The translations under genes and the position numbers were made by a program. A DNA stretch of 64,000 nucleotides, taken from positions 14,878 to 78,877 of the forward strand of contig JAHYYJ010000012.1 of NCBI GenBank assembly GCA_019425015.1, read 5' to 3'. The notes below the pieces were generated by a model. That model did not search any database. It was not told the origin of the DNA and saw nothing but the letters and a program-made list of their open reading frames with translations. The stretch comes from Collinsella sp. GTDB lineage: Bacteria > Actinomycetota > Coriobacteriia > Coriobacteriales > Coriobacteriaceae. The stretch's first letter is position 1, and every line of letters begins with the position of its first letter. This document shows positions 42,703-51,258 of the stretch, in pieces.

Positions 42703-43770
42703 ATGCGCGACAAGCTCGAAAAGATCATCAAGGCCTACGAGGAGCTCGAGAAGAAGCTTTCCGACCCGGCCGTCGCCTCCGATATCAAGGAGTTCACGCG
42801 TCTCAACAAGGAGTACGCGCACCAGTCCGACCTCATCGCTGCCTCGCGCGAGTACATCGGCGCGCTCGATGACATCGAGGCTGCCAAGGAAATGCTCCAC
42901 GATACTACCGATGCCGATGAGAAGGAGATGCTCCAGATGGACATCTCCGAAAACGAGGCCAAGCTTCCCCAGCTCGAGGAAGACATTAAGTACATGCTCA
43001 TCCCGAGCGACCCCAACGACGACAAGAACACCATCGTCGAGATTCGCTCCGCCGCTGGTGGCGACGAGGCGGCCATCTTTGCCGGCGATCTGTACAAGAT
43101 GTATCAGCGCTTCTGCGAGTCGCGCGGCTGGAAGACCACCGTGCTCGACTCCAGCCCCAGCGAGGCCGGCGGCTTTAAGTCCATCGAGTTCAAGGTCGAG
43201 GGCGACCGCGTCTACTCCGTCATGAAGTTCGAGTCCGGCGTGCACCGCGTCCAGCGCGTTCCCAAGACCGAGTCCCAGGGCCGTATCCAGACCTCCACGG
43301 CGACCGTCGCCGTACTTCCCGAAGCCGAGGAGATCGACGTCCAGATCAACCAGTCCGACCTGCGCATCGATACCTACTGTGCCTCCGGCCCTGGCGGTCA
43401 GTGCGTTAACACCACCTACTCCGCCGTGCGCATCACCCACCTGCCCACCAACACCGTGGTGCAGTCGCAGGAACAGCGCTCCCAGATCCAGAACCGCGAA
43501 GTCTGCATGCAGATGCTGCGCGCCCGTCTGTACGAGATGGAGCTCGAGAAGCAGCAGGCAGAGCTCGGTGCTGAGCGCCAGAGCCAGATCGGCCACGGCA
43601 ACCGTTCCGAGAAGATCCGTACCTACAACCAGCCCCAGGACCGCGTGACCGATCACCGCATCGGTTTCAACTCCACCTACAATGGCGTCCTCCTGGGCGA
43701 CCAGCTCGGCACCGTCATCGAGGCGCTCGCCGCCGCCGAGCGTGCCGAGAAGCTGGCACAGGCAGTCTAA
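42703..43770 (+). CDS. prfA: peptide chain release factor 1
   Basis: A 355-residue RF1. The GGQ motif that drives peptide release is in SGPGGQCVNTTYSAVRI; the flanking HRVQRVPKTESQGRIQTST segment and THLPTNTVVQ are typical. It recognises UAA and UAG. AAAGGAG precedes the ATG. rpmE, often just upstream of prfA in related bacteria, is not here. A structured element and ~590 bp separate it from prmC, its methylating partner. Confidence 0.96.
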   Translation: MRDKLEKIIKAYEELEKKLSDPAVASDIKEFTRLNKEYAHQSDLIAASREYIGALDDIEAAKEMLHDTTDADEKEMLQMDISENEAKLPQLEEDIKYMLIPSDPNDDKNTIVEIRSAAGGDEAAIFAGDLYKMYQRFCESRGWKTTVLDSSPSEAGGFKSIEFKVEGDRVYSVMKFESGVHRVQRVPKTESQGRIQTSTATVAVLPEAEEIDVQINQSDLRIDTYCASGPGGQCVNTTYSAVRITHLPTNTVVQSQEQRSQIQNREVCMQMLRARLYEMELEKQQAELGAERQSQIGHGNRSEKIRTYNQPQDRVTDHRIGFNSTYNGVLLGDQLGTVIEALAAAERAEKLAQAV

Positions 43771-43937
43771 GTTCCGCCGTTCTACCGAACGGCGGACCAG
43801 CCGACGCTGCGCGCCGCCCAGAGCGACAATTTGTCATTCAAAAGGCAAGGCATGACCAGAAGGTCTATGCCTTGCCTTTTTCATGCCAACTTGTTCGCTC
43901 TGGACGTCGCTCGCTGGCATTGCCAAAACATCGGCGT
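43771..43937 (+). ncRNA. three-helix intergenic element, copy B
   Basis: Begins immediately after the prfA stop. Helix 1: CCGCCGTTC / GAACGGCGG. Helix 2: CCAGAGCGA with TCGCTCTGG. Helix 3: AAGGCAAGGCAT-GACC-AGAA-GGTC-T-ATGCCTTGCCTT (43842-43878) followed by TTTTC. Close in sequence to copy A at 37799. Confidence 0.75.
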
Positions 43938-44359
43938 TTCCTTGGTTGTCAAATGATCCGTAGGGAGTCATTGGGGACATTGCTTTGAGATGTTATTCAA
44001 TCGGTTTTGATGGCCTTTGAGCTGCTTACCTGCTTAAAGTAATTAACGGCATGCATCTGCAATTGAAAATATTGCTCGAAAAAACGTCCAAGAAATCGCG
44101 GGGCGATTTTTGACGCGTCGCGCGTCAAGCGATGTGGCAAGCGTTTGGTTAGATATTGGTCAGTTTTGGGGCAACCTTGCCAAAAGCTTGACGGATGCAG
44201 ATTTAGACGTCGACGAATGAACACTTCAGGTGGGCTCCAAGCAAAATTCTGGGCTGATTCTCGATAATCGTCTTCAATCGTCCCTTGCCAGGCGCTGGCC
44301 TCGCTTACAATCTGCTCCGACATTCGCGCGCCGCCCGGCGCTTAAGAGGGGAGGGCCCC
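43938..44359. other. lower-GC intergenic stretch with two small hairpins
   Basis: About 420 bp between copy B and prmC, visibly richer in A/T than its surroundings. AAATCGC/GCGATTT (44093-44109) and TTGACGCG/CGCGTCAA (44110-44128) form adjacent hairpins. A 108-codon minus-strand frame (43997-44323) crosses it but lacks a ribosome binding site. It may be a remnant of transferred DNA; I see no convincing gene. Confidence 0.5.
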
Positions 44360-45610
44360 ATGGCAAACGAGATCTGGACCATCAAGCGTTGTCTCGAGTG
44401 GACCAAGGAGTACCTGGCCGAGCGCGGCGAGGAGCACCCCCGTCTTTCTGCTGAGTGGCTGCTCTGCGCTGCCACGGGTTTGGCACGCATCGACTTATAT
44501 ATGCGCATGGACGAGACGCTTAACGCGGCCCAGCTCGAGACCATGCACGCGGCCGTTGTCCGCCGCGCTAAGGGCGAGCCGCTGCAATACATCACGGGCA
44601 GTACGCAGTTTCGCATGATCGACGTCGCGTGCGCCCCCGGTGTGCTCATTCCGCGCCCCGAGACCGAGATGCTCGTCGAGGAAGTCCTCAATTATCTGGA
44701 TGCCGAGGTGCTGAGCCCCGAGGCTGCTGCCCGCCAGCGTGTTGAGCTGCCTTGGAACGATGAGGTCGAAGAGGCCCGCAAAGCCGAGGCCGCGCTGGCA
44801 GACGAACGCGCGACCGCCGAGCGCCGTGCCGCTAACCTGACGGCTGCCGATGAGGCGGCGCTAGGCAGCGACGTGCTGGGTAGCCGTGCCTATGCTGAGG
44901 AACTGGCCGACCGCGAGGCCGAGGAAGCCGCCGCACAGGCAGCGGAAGCCGAGACTGCGGAAGCTGCTGAGCCCGAGCTCGACGAATACGGCATCGCCAT
45001 CGAGGGTGCCGACCAGGAGACGGTTTCAGCTCAGGATGCCGCTGCGCCTGCCCCAGCCGAGCCCCGCACTGCTCGCGTTCTCGAGGTCGGCTGCGGCACG
45101 GGCTGCATCTCGCTCTCTCTTGCTTGGGAGCGCCGCGGCCACGTTACCTGCACCGCTACCGATATTGAGCCGCGTGCTATCGATCTGGCCACCAAAAACC
45201 GCGACGCGCTCGGCCTCACGGCAGATGAGGTTGCCTTCAGCCTCACCAACCTGGTGAGCTCCATTCCCCACGACGAGTGGGGCACCTTCGACGTGCTCGT
45301 CTCCAACCCGCCTTACATCCCGACCGACGTTATGCGCTCGCTGCCGCACGAGGTCAAGGACTTCGAGCCCGATTTGGCGCTCGAGGGCGGTGCCGATGGC
45401 CTGGATATCTTCCGCCGCCTGCTCAATGCGGCGCCCTATATGCTGCGCGCCGGCGGCCTGTTTGCCTGCGAGCTCTACGAGGGTGCCCTCGACGCTGCCG
45501 CTGAGCTCTGCCGCCAGGCGGGTCTATCGGATGTGCGCATCGTCCGCGACCTCACCGATCGCCCCCGCATCGTTCGGGCCGTCGTCACCGAGCCCAAGCA
45601 ACGCCAGTAA
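44360..45610 (+). CDS. prmC: release factor glutamine methyltransferase with large acidic insertion
   Basis: A 416-residue protein; PrmC is usually about 280. Residues 1-112 form the helical N-terminal domain (GEPLQYITGSTQFRMIDV, VLIPRPETEML). Residues ~114-237 are an Ala/Glu-rich insertion not found in ordinary PrmC. The methyltransferase resumes with the SAM motif LEVGCGTGCISLSL (241-254) and the catalytic NPPYI (316-320). It methylates the Gln of the GGQ motif in RF1/RF2. GAGGGGAGGG precedes ATG 44360. The insertion interrupts the protein at the domain boundary, so activity should be retained. Confidence 0.9.
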   Translation: MANEIWTIKRCLEWTKEYLAERGEEHPRLSAEWLLCAATGLARIDLYMRMDETLNAAQLETMHAAVVRRAKGEPLQYITGSTQFRMIDVACAPGVLIPRPETEMLVEEVLNYLDAEVLSPEAAARQRVELPWNDEVEEARKAEAALADERATAERRAANLTAADEAALGSDVLGSRAYAEELADREAEEAAAQAAEAETAEAAEPELDEYGIAIEGADQETVSAQDAAAPAPAEPRTARVLEVGCGTGCISLSLAWERRGHVTCTATDIEPRAIDLATKNRDALGLTADEVAFSLTNLVSSIPHDEWGTFDVLVSNPPYIPTDVMRSLPHEVKDFEPDLALEGGADGLDIFRRLLNAAPYMLRAGGLFACELYEGALDAAAELCRQAGLSDVRIVRDLTDRPRIVRAVVTEPKQRQ

Positions 45611-45632
45611 TATTTATTAACTGGTTAGCAAA

Positions 45633-45654
45633 AATTATAAAGTAGTTTATAATT
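45633..45654 (+). promoter_or_regulatory. palindromic operator and -10 of hicAB
   Basis: AATTATAAA - GTAG - TTTATAATT is a perfect 9-bp dyad. The -10 hexamer TATAAT (45648-45653) lies in its right arm, 26 bp before the hicA start. This is where a HicB dimer would be expected to block transcription. Confidence 0.6.
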
Positions 45655-45678
45655 AGGACGGCTGAAAGAGGTCGGCCC

Positions 45679-45864
45679 ATGCAACCTCCTACCTTTCGGG
45701 AAATCATTGCCCTACTCAAGCACGATGGATTCGTGAAGGTCGCGCAAGTCGGTAGTCATGCTAAGTATGTTTCTGGTGACCGTGTTGTCACCGTGAACGG
45801 CTCTGGTGGTGATCGACCAAAGAAGGGCACGTGGGTAAGTATTCGTCGCCAAGCTGGATGGTAG
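45679..45864 (+). CDS. hicA: HicA-type toxin (mRNA interferase)
   Basis: A 61-residue protein with the HicA dsRBD-like fold: FREIIALLKHDGF, the catalytic His27 in GSHAKYV, and VTVNG...KGTWVSIRRQ at the end. It would cleave mRNA when free of the antitoxin. The length is normal for the family. hicB starts 11 bp after its stop. The operon lies between prmC and sua5, interrupting an otherwise housekeeping gene order, which suggests acquisition. Confidence 0.85.
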   Translation: MQPPTFREIIALLKHDGFVKVAQVGSHAKYVSGDRVVTVNGSGGDRPKKGTWVSIRRQAGW

Positions 45865-45875
45865 TTGGAGGCAAA

Positions 45876-46322
45876 ATGAGGCAGCGATTTACCTATGACT
45901 GCGTTCTCATAAAAGAAGACGACGGTTACTGCGCCAGCTTCCCGCAGATTCCCGGCGCTTTTGCCGATGGCGATACACGCGAAGAAGCTATTGCCCATGC
46001 CACCGAGGCGCTGATGGCGTTTTTGGCCGATGACCTCAACAACGGTTTGACTCCGGCGGGGTACGAACGCTCGGCCGAGGTCGTGGCCCTTTCGGTCGAA
46101 ATCGACCACGAGGACGCTCGGGAAGCGGCGTGCCGAACATTTAAAGACGCTGCGCTGGACCTCAAAGTCTCCGCTCCGCGGATTACCGCGCTGGTCAAAG
46201 CAGGAAAGCTCGATGTTGAACTCGTCGACGGCCGTCGGATGATAACGATAGACAGCATCGAGCGCTACGCCGCCCAAGAACGCCACGCCGGCAGGCCAAA
46301 GAAGTTCGTCGCGGTCCAATAA
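45876..46322 (+). CDS. hicB: HicB-type antitoxin
   Basis: A 148-residue antitoxin. Residues 1-~65 are the HicB RNase H-like part (DDGYCASFPQIPGAFADGDTREEAIAHA, given as the stretch from residue ~15). The C-terminal half is a DNA-binding region (VSAPRITALVKAGKLDVELV followed by IDSIERYA) with a basic tail. GGAGGC precedes ATG 45876. It should neutralise HicA and repress the pair through the dyad at 45633. Confidence 0.82.
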   Translation: MRQRFTYDCVLIKEDDGYCASFPQIPGAFADGDTREEAIAHATEALMAFLADDLNNGLTPAGYERSAEVVALSVEIDHEDAREAACRTFKDAALDLKVSAPRITALVKAGKLDVELVDGRRMITIDSIERYAAQERHAGRPKKFVAVQ

Positions 46323-46455
46323 CCCCTCACTTTCACCGACTACTAGAGCCGCTCACCAAACCAACATGCGCTGTGGGCAAATGGATTGAACGTTTCGTGC
46401 GAGAATGCCCCTCAGTAAACAAACTTGCACCAGAGCGTAAGGGGCTGGCATACAC

Positions 46456-47199
46456 ATGCAGACGGTCTATCGGGTATACGAGGGAGCGCGCGAGCCGCAT
46501 CGGCTTGCCGTTGAGCGTACGGCCGAGGTACTCGGCTGTGGCGGACTGGCCCTGATCCCGACCGAGACCGTCTATGGCGTCGCCGTGGCAGTCAATGCCT
46601 TCTCGGACGCCGTACCCCAAGACACAAGCGAATCCCCCTCGTGGCCGCGCGACCCGCAAGCCACCGTCAATGGCGCCGCGGTCCCTGCGCTCGGTACCGG
46701 CTACCGCCGCATCTTCACTCTCAAGCAACGTGAACTCACGCAAACCGTCGCTTGGCTGGTCGATGACGTCGAAGCGCTCGACCACTATGGCGTGGATATC
46801 CCGGAAGATGCCCGCGTACTCGCGCGACGATGCTGGCCGGGAGCCCTGACTATCGTGATTAAGGCAGCCCCCTGCGTGCCGACCTTTATGCGTGCTGCCG
46901 ACGACACCGTGGCCCTGCGCGCTTCGGCCTCTCCCGTGGTCCAGGCGCTCATCCGCGCCTGCGGCAGTCCCCTTGCCTGCACCAGCGCCAACACGCACGG
47001 TGCGCCCTCGCCGGCAAGCTTTGCCGCCGTCGAGGGTCGCATCCTGGAGGGGGTCGATGTTGCCGTCGACGCCGGTGAGACCCCGTGTCGCGACGCCTCG
47101 ACCATCGTGTCGTTCCAGCACGGCGGGCTCCAGATCCTGCGCCAAGGCGCACTTCCCGCATCAGAGATCGAACGGGTCCTGTCCGACCCGATGCAATAG
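46456..47199 (+). CDS. Sua5/YciO/YrdC family threonylcarbamoyl-AMP synthase
   Basis: A 247-residue protein of the TsaC/YrdC fold. It makes threonylcarbamoyl-AMP for the t6A37 modification of tRNA. IPTETVYGVAV is the family start motif, followed by RRIFTLKQRE, WPGALTIVIKA and SPLACTSAN. About 35 extra residues (VNAFSDAVPQ to LGTGYRRIF) are inserted between the first motif and the KxR region, unlike standard members. AAGGGG lies upstream of the ATG. glpK follows 13 bp downstream. Confidence 0.85.
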   Translation: MQTVYRVYEGAREPHRLAVERTAEVLGCGGLALIPTETVYGVAVAVNAFSDAVPQDTSESPSWPRDPQATVNGAAVPALGTGYRRIFTLKQRELTQTVAWLVDDVEALDHYGVDIPEDARVLARRCWPGALTIVIKAAPCVPTFMRAADDTVALRASASPVVQALIRACGSPLACTSANTHGAPSPASFAAVEGRILEGVDVAVDAGETPCRDASTIVSFQHGGLQILRQGALPASEIERVLSDPMQ

Positions 47200-47212
47200 A
47201 AAGGTGTAAGCG

Positions 47213-48754
47213 ATGTCGTTGAATCTGGGCAGCCTGGGCATGGAAGATGCCTCGTTTAACTTTGGCGGTTCCTACATCATGGCGCTCGACTGCGGCACCA
47301 CCTCGGTACTTGCGACCATCGTCGACGAGTACGGATGCATCGTCGCGCAGGCACGTCGCAGCGTCAAAACCAGCTTCCCACGTCCCGGTTGGGTAGAGCA
47401 AGACCCCATGGCGGTCCTTGCCAGCCAGATCGCCGTCATGATGGAAGTCCAGTTTAAGAGCGGTATCCACTCCGACCGCATTGCCGCCATCGGCATCTCC
47501 AACCAGCGCGAGACCACGGTGGTCTGGGACCGCGTGAGCGGTCAGCCGATCTATAACGCCATCGTATGGCAGTGCCGCCGTACCGCGCCGGCAATCGACG
47601 CGTTGGTTGAACAGGGTTGCGAGGAGCTGGTGCGCTCCCGCACAGGACTCACGCTCGACCCGTATTTCTCGGCCTCCAAGGTACAGTGGATTCTCGACAA
47701 CGTCGACGGCGCACGCGAGAGCGCGGCGGCGGGCGACCTCATGTTTGGCACCATCGACACCTGGCTCATCTACAACCTCACCGGCGGCCAGGTCTTTGCC
47801 ACCGACTACACCAATGCCAGCCGCACGGCACTCTTTAATATCCATACGCTCGATTGGGACGACGACCTGCTGGCGCTCTTTGACGTTCCACGTTCCATGA
47901 TGCCCGAGGTTCGCTGGAGCTCGGGTGACTACGGCCGCGTCGCGAGCGACATCATGACCAACATGCCGCCCATCATGGGTGTGGCGGGCGACCAGCAGGC
48001 GTCGCTGTTCGGTCACTGCTGCTTCCATCCCGGCCAGACCAAAAACACCTATGGCACGGGCTGCTTTATGCTCATGAACACCGGCGACGAGATCGTCGAA
48101 TCCAAGAACGGTCTGGTCTCCACCATCGGTATCGCTGCGAACGGGAAGATCAGCTATGTGCTCGAGGGCTCCATCTTTGCTGCCGGTTCCACCATGAACT
48201 GGCTTCGCAACAACATGGGCATCATCTCGAGCGTGAGCGAGTCGGCACAACTCGCCGCTTCGATTAGCGACAACGAGGGCTGCTACTTCGTTCCCGCCTT
48301 TGCGGGTCTGGGCGCTCCCTGGTGGGACCCGCATGCCCGCGGTATCGTGTGCGGTCTGACCGGCGCCTCGAGCCGTGCGACCATCGTACGTGCCGCCTGC
48401 GAATCCATGGCATATCAGAGCTACGACGTGCTGCGCGCCATGGAGCAGGACGTGGGGCTTTCGATCGAGCGCCTGTCTGTCGATGGCGGTGCCTCGCGCA
48501 ACGAGTTCATCATGCAATTCCAGGCCGACCTGCTGGATATCCCCGTGCTGCAATGCGAGACGGTGGAGACCACGGCAATCGGTGCCGCGTACTTGGCGGG
48601 TCTTGCCGTCGGCTATTGGGAAGACCTGGAAGAGCTGGAGCAAAATGCCCAGATCGTTAGGACCTTCCTTCCCCACATGTCCGCCGAGCGCCGCGAACAA
48701 AACCTTGCGGGCTGGTGTGATGCAGTCAGGCGCTCGCTCAGTACCGCACAGTAG
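47213..48754 (+). CDS. glpK: glycerol kinase
   Basis: A 513-residue FGGY kinase that makes sn-glycerol 3-phosphate. YIMALDCGTTSVLATIVDE is the ATP-binding start, ISNQRETTVVWDR and GTIDTWLIYNLTGG are glycerol-kinase segments, and YGTGCFMLMNTG plus GLGAPWWDPHARG complete the pattern. The first ~20 residues are an extra leader compared with E. coli GlpK. No glpF or glpD is adjacent; glycerol may come from lipid turnover or diffusion. Confidence 0.93.
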   Translation: MSLNLGSLGMEDASFNFGGSYIMALDCGTTSVLATIVDEYGCIVAQARRSVKTSFPRPGWVEQDPMAVLASQIAVMMEVQFKSGIHSDRIAAIGISNQRETTVVWDRVSGQPIYNAIVWQCRRTAPAIDALVEQGCEELVRSRTGLTLDPYFSASKVQWILDNVDGARESAAAGDLMFGTIDTWLIYNLTGGQVFATDYTNASRTALFNIHTLDWDDDLLALFDVPRSMMPEVRWSSGDYGRVASDIMTNMPPIMGVAGDQQASLFGHCCFHPGQTKNTYGTGCFMLMNTGDEIVESKNGLVSTIGIAANGKISYVLEGSIFAAGSTMNWLRNNMGIISSVSESAQLAASISDNEGCYFVPAFAGLGAPWWDPHARGIVCGLTGASSRATIVRAACESMAYQSYDVLRAMEQDVGLSIERLSVDGGASRNEFIMQFQADLLDIPVLQCETVETTAIGAAYLAGLAVGYWEDLEELEQNAQIVRTFLPHMSAERREQNLAGWCDAVRRSLSTAQ

Positions 48755-48877
48755 GGCTGCGATGGGCTGCTCGATACAACAAACCGCTAAACTAATGCAT
48801 GGCGTGCGGCGGCAACATTGCTGCGCGCCTTGTCAGCAAGGCCGTTTTGCGGCCGCAACGAAAGGGGCAATCAACCC

Positions 48878-49525
48878 ATGACCGTCACCTATGATGCGTC
48901 CCGTGTGACGCTTGTCGATCACCCGCTCGTTCAGCACAAGCTGTCGATCCTGCGCGATAAAAACACCGGCACCAACCAGTTCCGCCAGCTCGTGCGCGAG
49001 CTTGCGCTCTTTGACGGCTACGAGGCCATGCGCGACCTGCCTATGGAAGACGTCGAGGTCGAGACCCCCATCACTACCGCCACGTTCAAACAGCTTGCCG
49101 GCAAGAAACTCGCCATCGTGCCCATCCTGCGTGCGGGCCTTGGCATGGTCGACGGCATCCTCGACCTGGTGCCCTCCGCTCGCGTGGGCCACATCGGCAT
49201 GGAGCGCGACGAGGTCACCCACGAGCCGCATGAGTATTACTGCAAGATGCCCAAGGATATCGACCAGCGTATCTGCCTGGTTGTCGACCCCATGCTCGCC
49301 ACGGGCGGTTCGGCCGAGATGGCTATCAGCTACCTGCGCGAGCGCGGTGTCAAGGACATCCGCATGCTGTGCATCGTCGCCGCGCCCGAGGGCCTCAAGT
49401 CGCTGACCGAGAAGGATCCTGACGTACATATTTATGCGTGCGCCATCGATGACCATCTCAACGAGGCCGCCTACATCGTTCCCGGCCTGGGCGACGCCGG
49501 CGACCGCATCTACGGCACGCTCTAG
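48878..49525 (+). CDS. upp: uracil phosphoribosyltransferase
   Basis: A 215-residue enzyme for uracil salvage (uracil + PRPP to UMP). The PRPP loop is VDPMLATGGSAEMAI; VPILRAGLGMVDG and the C-terminal PGLGDAGDRIYGT are diagnostic. GAAAGGGGC lies 11 bases before ATG 48878. upp next to the atp operon is common in Gram-positive bacteria. Confidence 0.95.
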   Translation: MTVTYDASRVTLVDHPLVQHKLSILRDKNTGTNQFRQLVRELALFDGYEAMRDLPMEDVEVETPITTATFKQLAGKKLAIVPILRAGLGMVDGILDLVPSARVGHIGMERDEVTHEPHEYYCKMPKDIDQRICLVVDPMLATGGSAEMAISYLRERGVKDIRMLCIVAAPEGLKSLTEKDPDVHIYACAIDDHLNEAAYIVPGLGDAGDRIYGTL

Positions 49526-49716
49526 TCGCTGGGCTAAACGGCCGTGGCTGCAAATACGAAGAAACGGTGCGCGCGGACGAACAAAAGGCGACCGCGCGCA
49601 CTCCTGTTAACGGACGTTTTGCCCTGCAGGGTTCGAGAAAAACGTATTACCGTACCTGCGGCATAAAGAAGGTCTTAAGAAAACGAACAGGTGCGTATTA
49701 ACCGATGCTTTTTCGG

Positions 49717-49744
49717 TTGTACTTTAGCGATTGGCTCGTACAAT
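49717..49744 (+). promoter_or_regulatory. probable promoter of the atp operon
   Basis: TTGTAC (49717-49722), 16-bp spacer, TACAAT (49739-49744). It lies 61 bp before the first gene of the operon. The ~280-bp gap after upp contains no gene. Confidence 0.55.
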
Positions 49745-49805
49745 ATTCACCAATGTTTGGCGGGAACTGTTCTGTGAGGCGTTAAAGAGGAAAGTGAGGA
49801 CGCCA

Positions 49806-50117
49806 GTGTTTCAGATAGCCGATCTGCTCGCTATCGTTGCAGGCGCCATCGCGGGCGCAATTGCCTTCCTTCCCTTTGTCTTTACGCTCAAGCCGGTTCT
49901 TGACGATAAACAGAATGCGGACATGCTCAAGGGTATGGTGAGTCTGGCGGTCTCGGCAATCGCCCTGCTCGTCTTTACCTTGGTTGTGTTTGTGTTGTTC
50001 GGAGAGGCATTTCGCATGTTCCTCCTGGGCGAGGCGATCGGCTTCGTGGCCTTTATGGCCGCCTGCGCGGTTCGCGTCGCCAAGGCGCTGCGAGATCCTC
50101 ATGAGGTCGAAAGGTAA
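49806..50117 (+). CDS. atpI: AtpI-like small membrane protein
   Basis: A 103-residue protein with three to four hydrophobic segments (IVAGAIAGAIAFLPFVF, VSLAVSAIALLVFTLVVFVL, AIGFVAFMAACAV). The position immediately before atpB and the topology fit ATP synthase protein I, which assists c-ring assembly in some bacteria. GTG 49806 has GAGG six bases upstream; earlier in-frame starts lack a good site. Sequence similarity to known AtpI is weak by eye, so the call rests mainly on context. Confidence 0.65.
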   Translation: MFQIADLLAIVAGAIAGAIAFLPFVFTLKPVLDDKQNADMLKGMVSLAVSAIALLVFTLVVFVLFGEAFRMFLLGEAIGFVAFMAACAVRVAKALRDPHEVER

Positions 50118-50120
50118 GTC

Positions 50121-50924
50121 GTGGAAATTTTTGAAAAGCTGCCTGATGAGATTAATCATCTGGTCAGCGAGTTCAGCTCCACCCCTGTCGTGGGCGATCT
50201 GAGCTGCGGCATCACGCAGTACTCGTTTTGGCTGATCGTCTCCACGATCGTGCTCCTGATCGTCCTGGCCGTGTTCAAGAAGAAGCAGACCCTGGTTCCC
50301 AAGGGCTTCTTCGTCAACGGTTTCGAGTACATCATCGAGTACGTCGAGAACGATATCGGCAAGGGTGTCGTGGGTGAGAACTGGAAGAAGCACTTCCCGT
50401 TCCTGTGCTCGCTTTTCCTGTTCATCCTGATCAATAACATGATCGGCCTGATCCCGGGAATGAAGCCCGGCACCGGCGCAATCGGCTCCACCGCCGCACT
50501 CGCCATTTTCGCCTTCGTGTACTTCATCTACTACGGATGCAAGGCTCACGGCGTGATCGGCTACATCAAGAGCCTCGCCCCGCAGGGCGTGAGCTTCCCG
50601 ATGAACGTGCTCGTGTGGGTCGTCGAGCTTTTCTCGACCTTCCTGCGCCTCATCACGCTCGCCGTCCGTCTGTTCTGCAACATGTTCGCAGGACACGTGG
50701 TCATGGGCTCGTTCGCCATCATGGCGAGCATGTTCATGCAGCCGCTGCTTCAGCAGGTTTCCGCGGCGCACGCCGTCGGCGCCCTGCCTTCGCTGGCCTG
50801 GCTTGCCATCCTCATCCTGATCTATGCGATCGAGCTTGTGGTCGGCGCTATCCAGGCTTACGTCTTCACGGTCCTTACCGCCGTGTATGTCTCTGAGGCA
50901 GAGGAGGTCGCGGAGGAGGAGTAG
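50121..50924 (+). CDS. atpB: ATP synthase subunit a
   Basis: A 267-residue Fo subunit with five to six membrane helices. The essential Arg of the proton channel is Arg183 in LAVRLFCNMFAGH. It begins with GTG 50121, 3 bp after atpI. The final helix ends in an acidic tail. ATP synthase a. Confidence 0.95.
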   Translation: MEIFEKLPDEINHLVSEFSSTPVVGDLSCGITQYSFWLIVSTIVLLIVLAVFKKKQTLVPKGFFVNGFEYIIEYVENDIGKGVVGENWKKHFPFLCSLFLFILINNMIGLIPGMKPGTGAIGSTAALAIFAFVYFIYYGCKAHGVIGYIKSLAPQGVSFPMNVLVWVVELFSTFLRLITLAVRLFCNMFAGHVVMGSFAIMASMFMQPLLQQVSAAHAVGALPSLAWLAILILIYAIELVVGAIQAYVFTVLTAVYVSEAEEVAEEE

Positions 50925-51048
50925 GCTTCCGTTCGCGTCTTCAAGGTAAGGCAATTCGTTAAACCGCCGGTGCCCGTACCCATGGAGCCCGGCAGTTATA
51001 AAAAGGTTATCCTGCGTGAAATAAGACACGCACGACAAAGGAGGAATC

Positions 51049-51243
51049 GTGGGAGTTATCGGTTACGGTCTCGGTGTTATCGGCGCTGGTCTTGCTATCG
51101 GCCTGTCTGCTCTGGGTGCTACGGGTGCTATGGCCCGTCAGCCTGAGGTCCAGGGCCGCGTGTTCACCGTCTTCATCATGGGCTCCGCCTTCGGCGAGGC
51201 TCTGGCTCTGATCGGCTTCGTTGTCGCGCTGATCGTTAAATAG
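51049..51243 (+). CDS. atpE: ATP synthase subunit c
   Basis: Only 64 residues, shorter than the usual 70-85. Two helices flank the polar loop ARQPEVQGR. The ion-binding residue is Glu50 in GSAFGEALALIGF; the next residue is Ala rather than Ser/Thr and the first helix lacks the Gln of Na+ rings, which points to protons. GTG 51049 has AAAGGAGG directly upstream, so the short form seems real. About 125 bp separates it from atpB. Confidence 0.92.
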   Translation: MGVIGYGLGVIGAGLAIGLSALGATGAMARQPEVQGRVFTVFIMGSAFGEALALIGFVVALIVK

Positions 51244-51258
51244 CACGGAGCGTCAAGT

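Noticed and set aside
43997..44323. 108-codon minus-strand frame
   Set aside because: No ribosome binding site, no recognisable family, and it crosses two hairpins; not reported as a gene.
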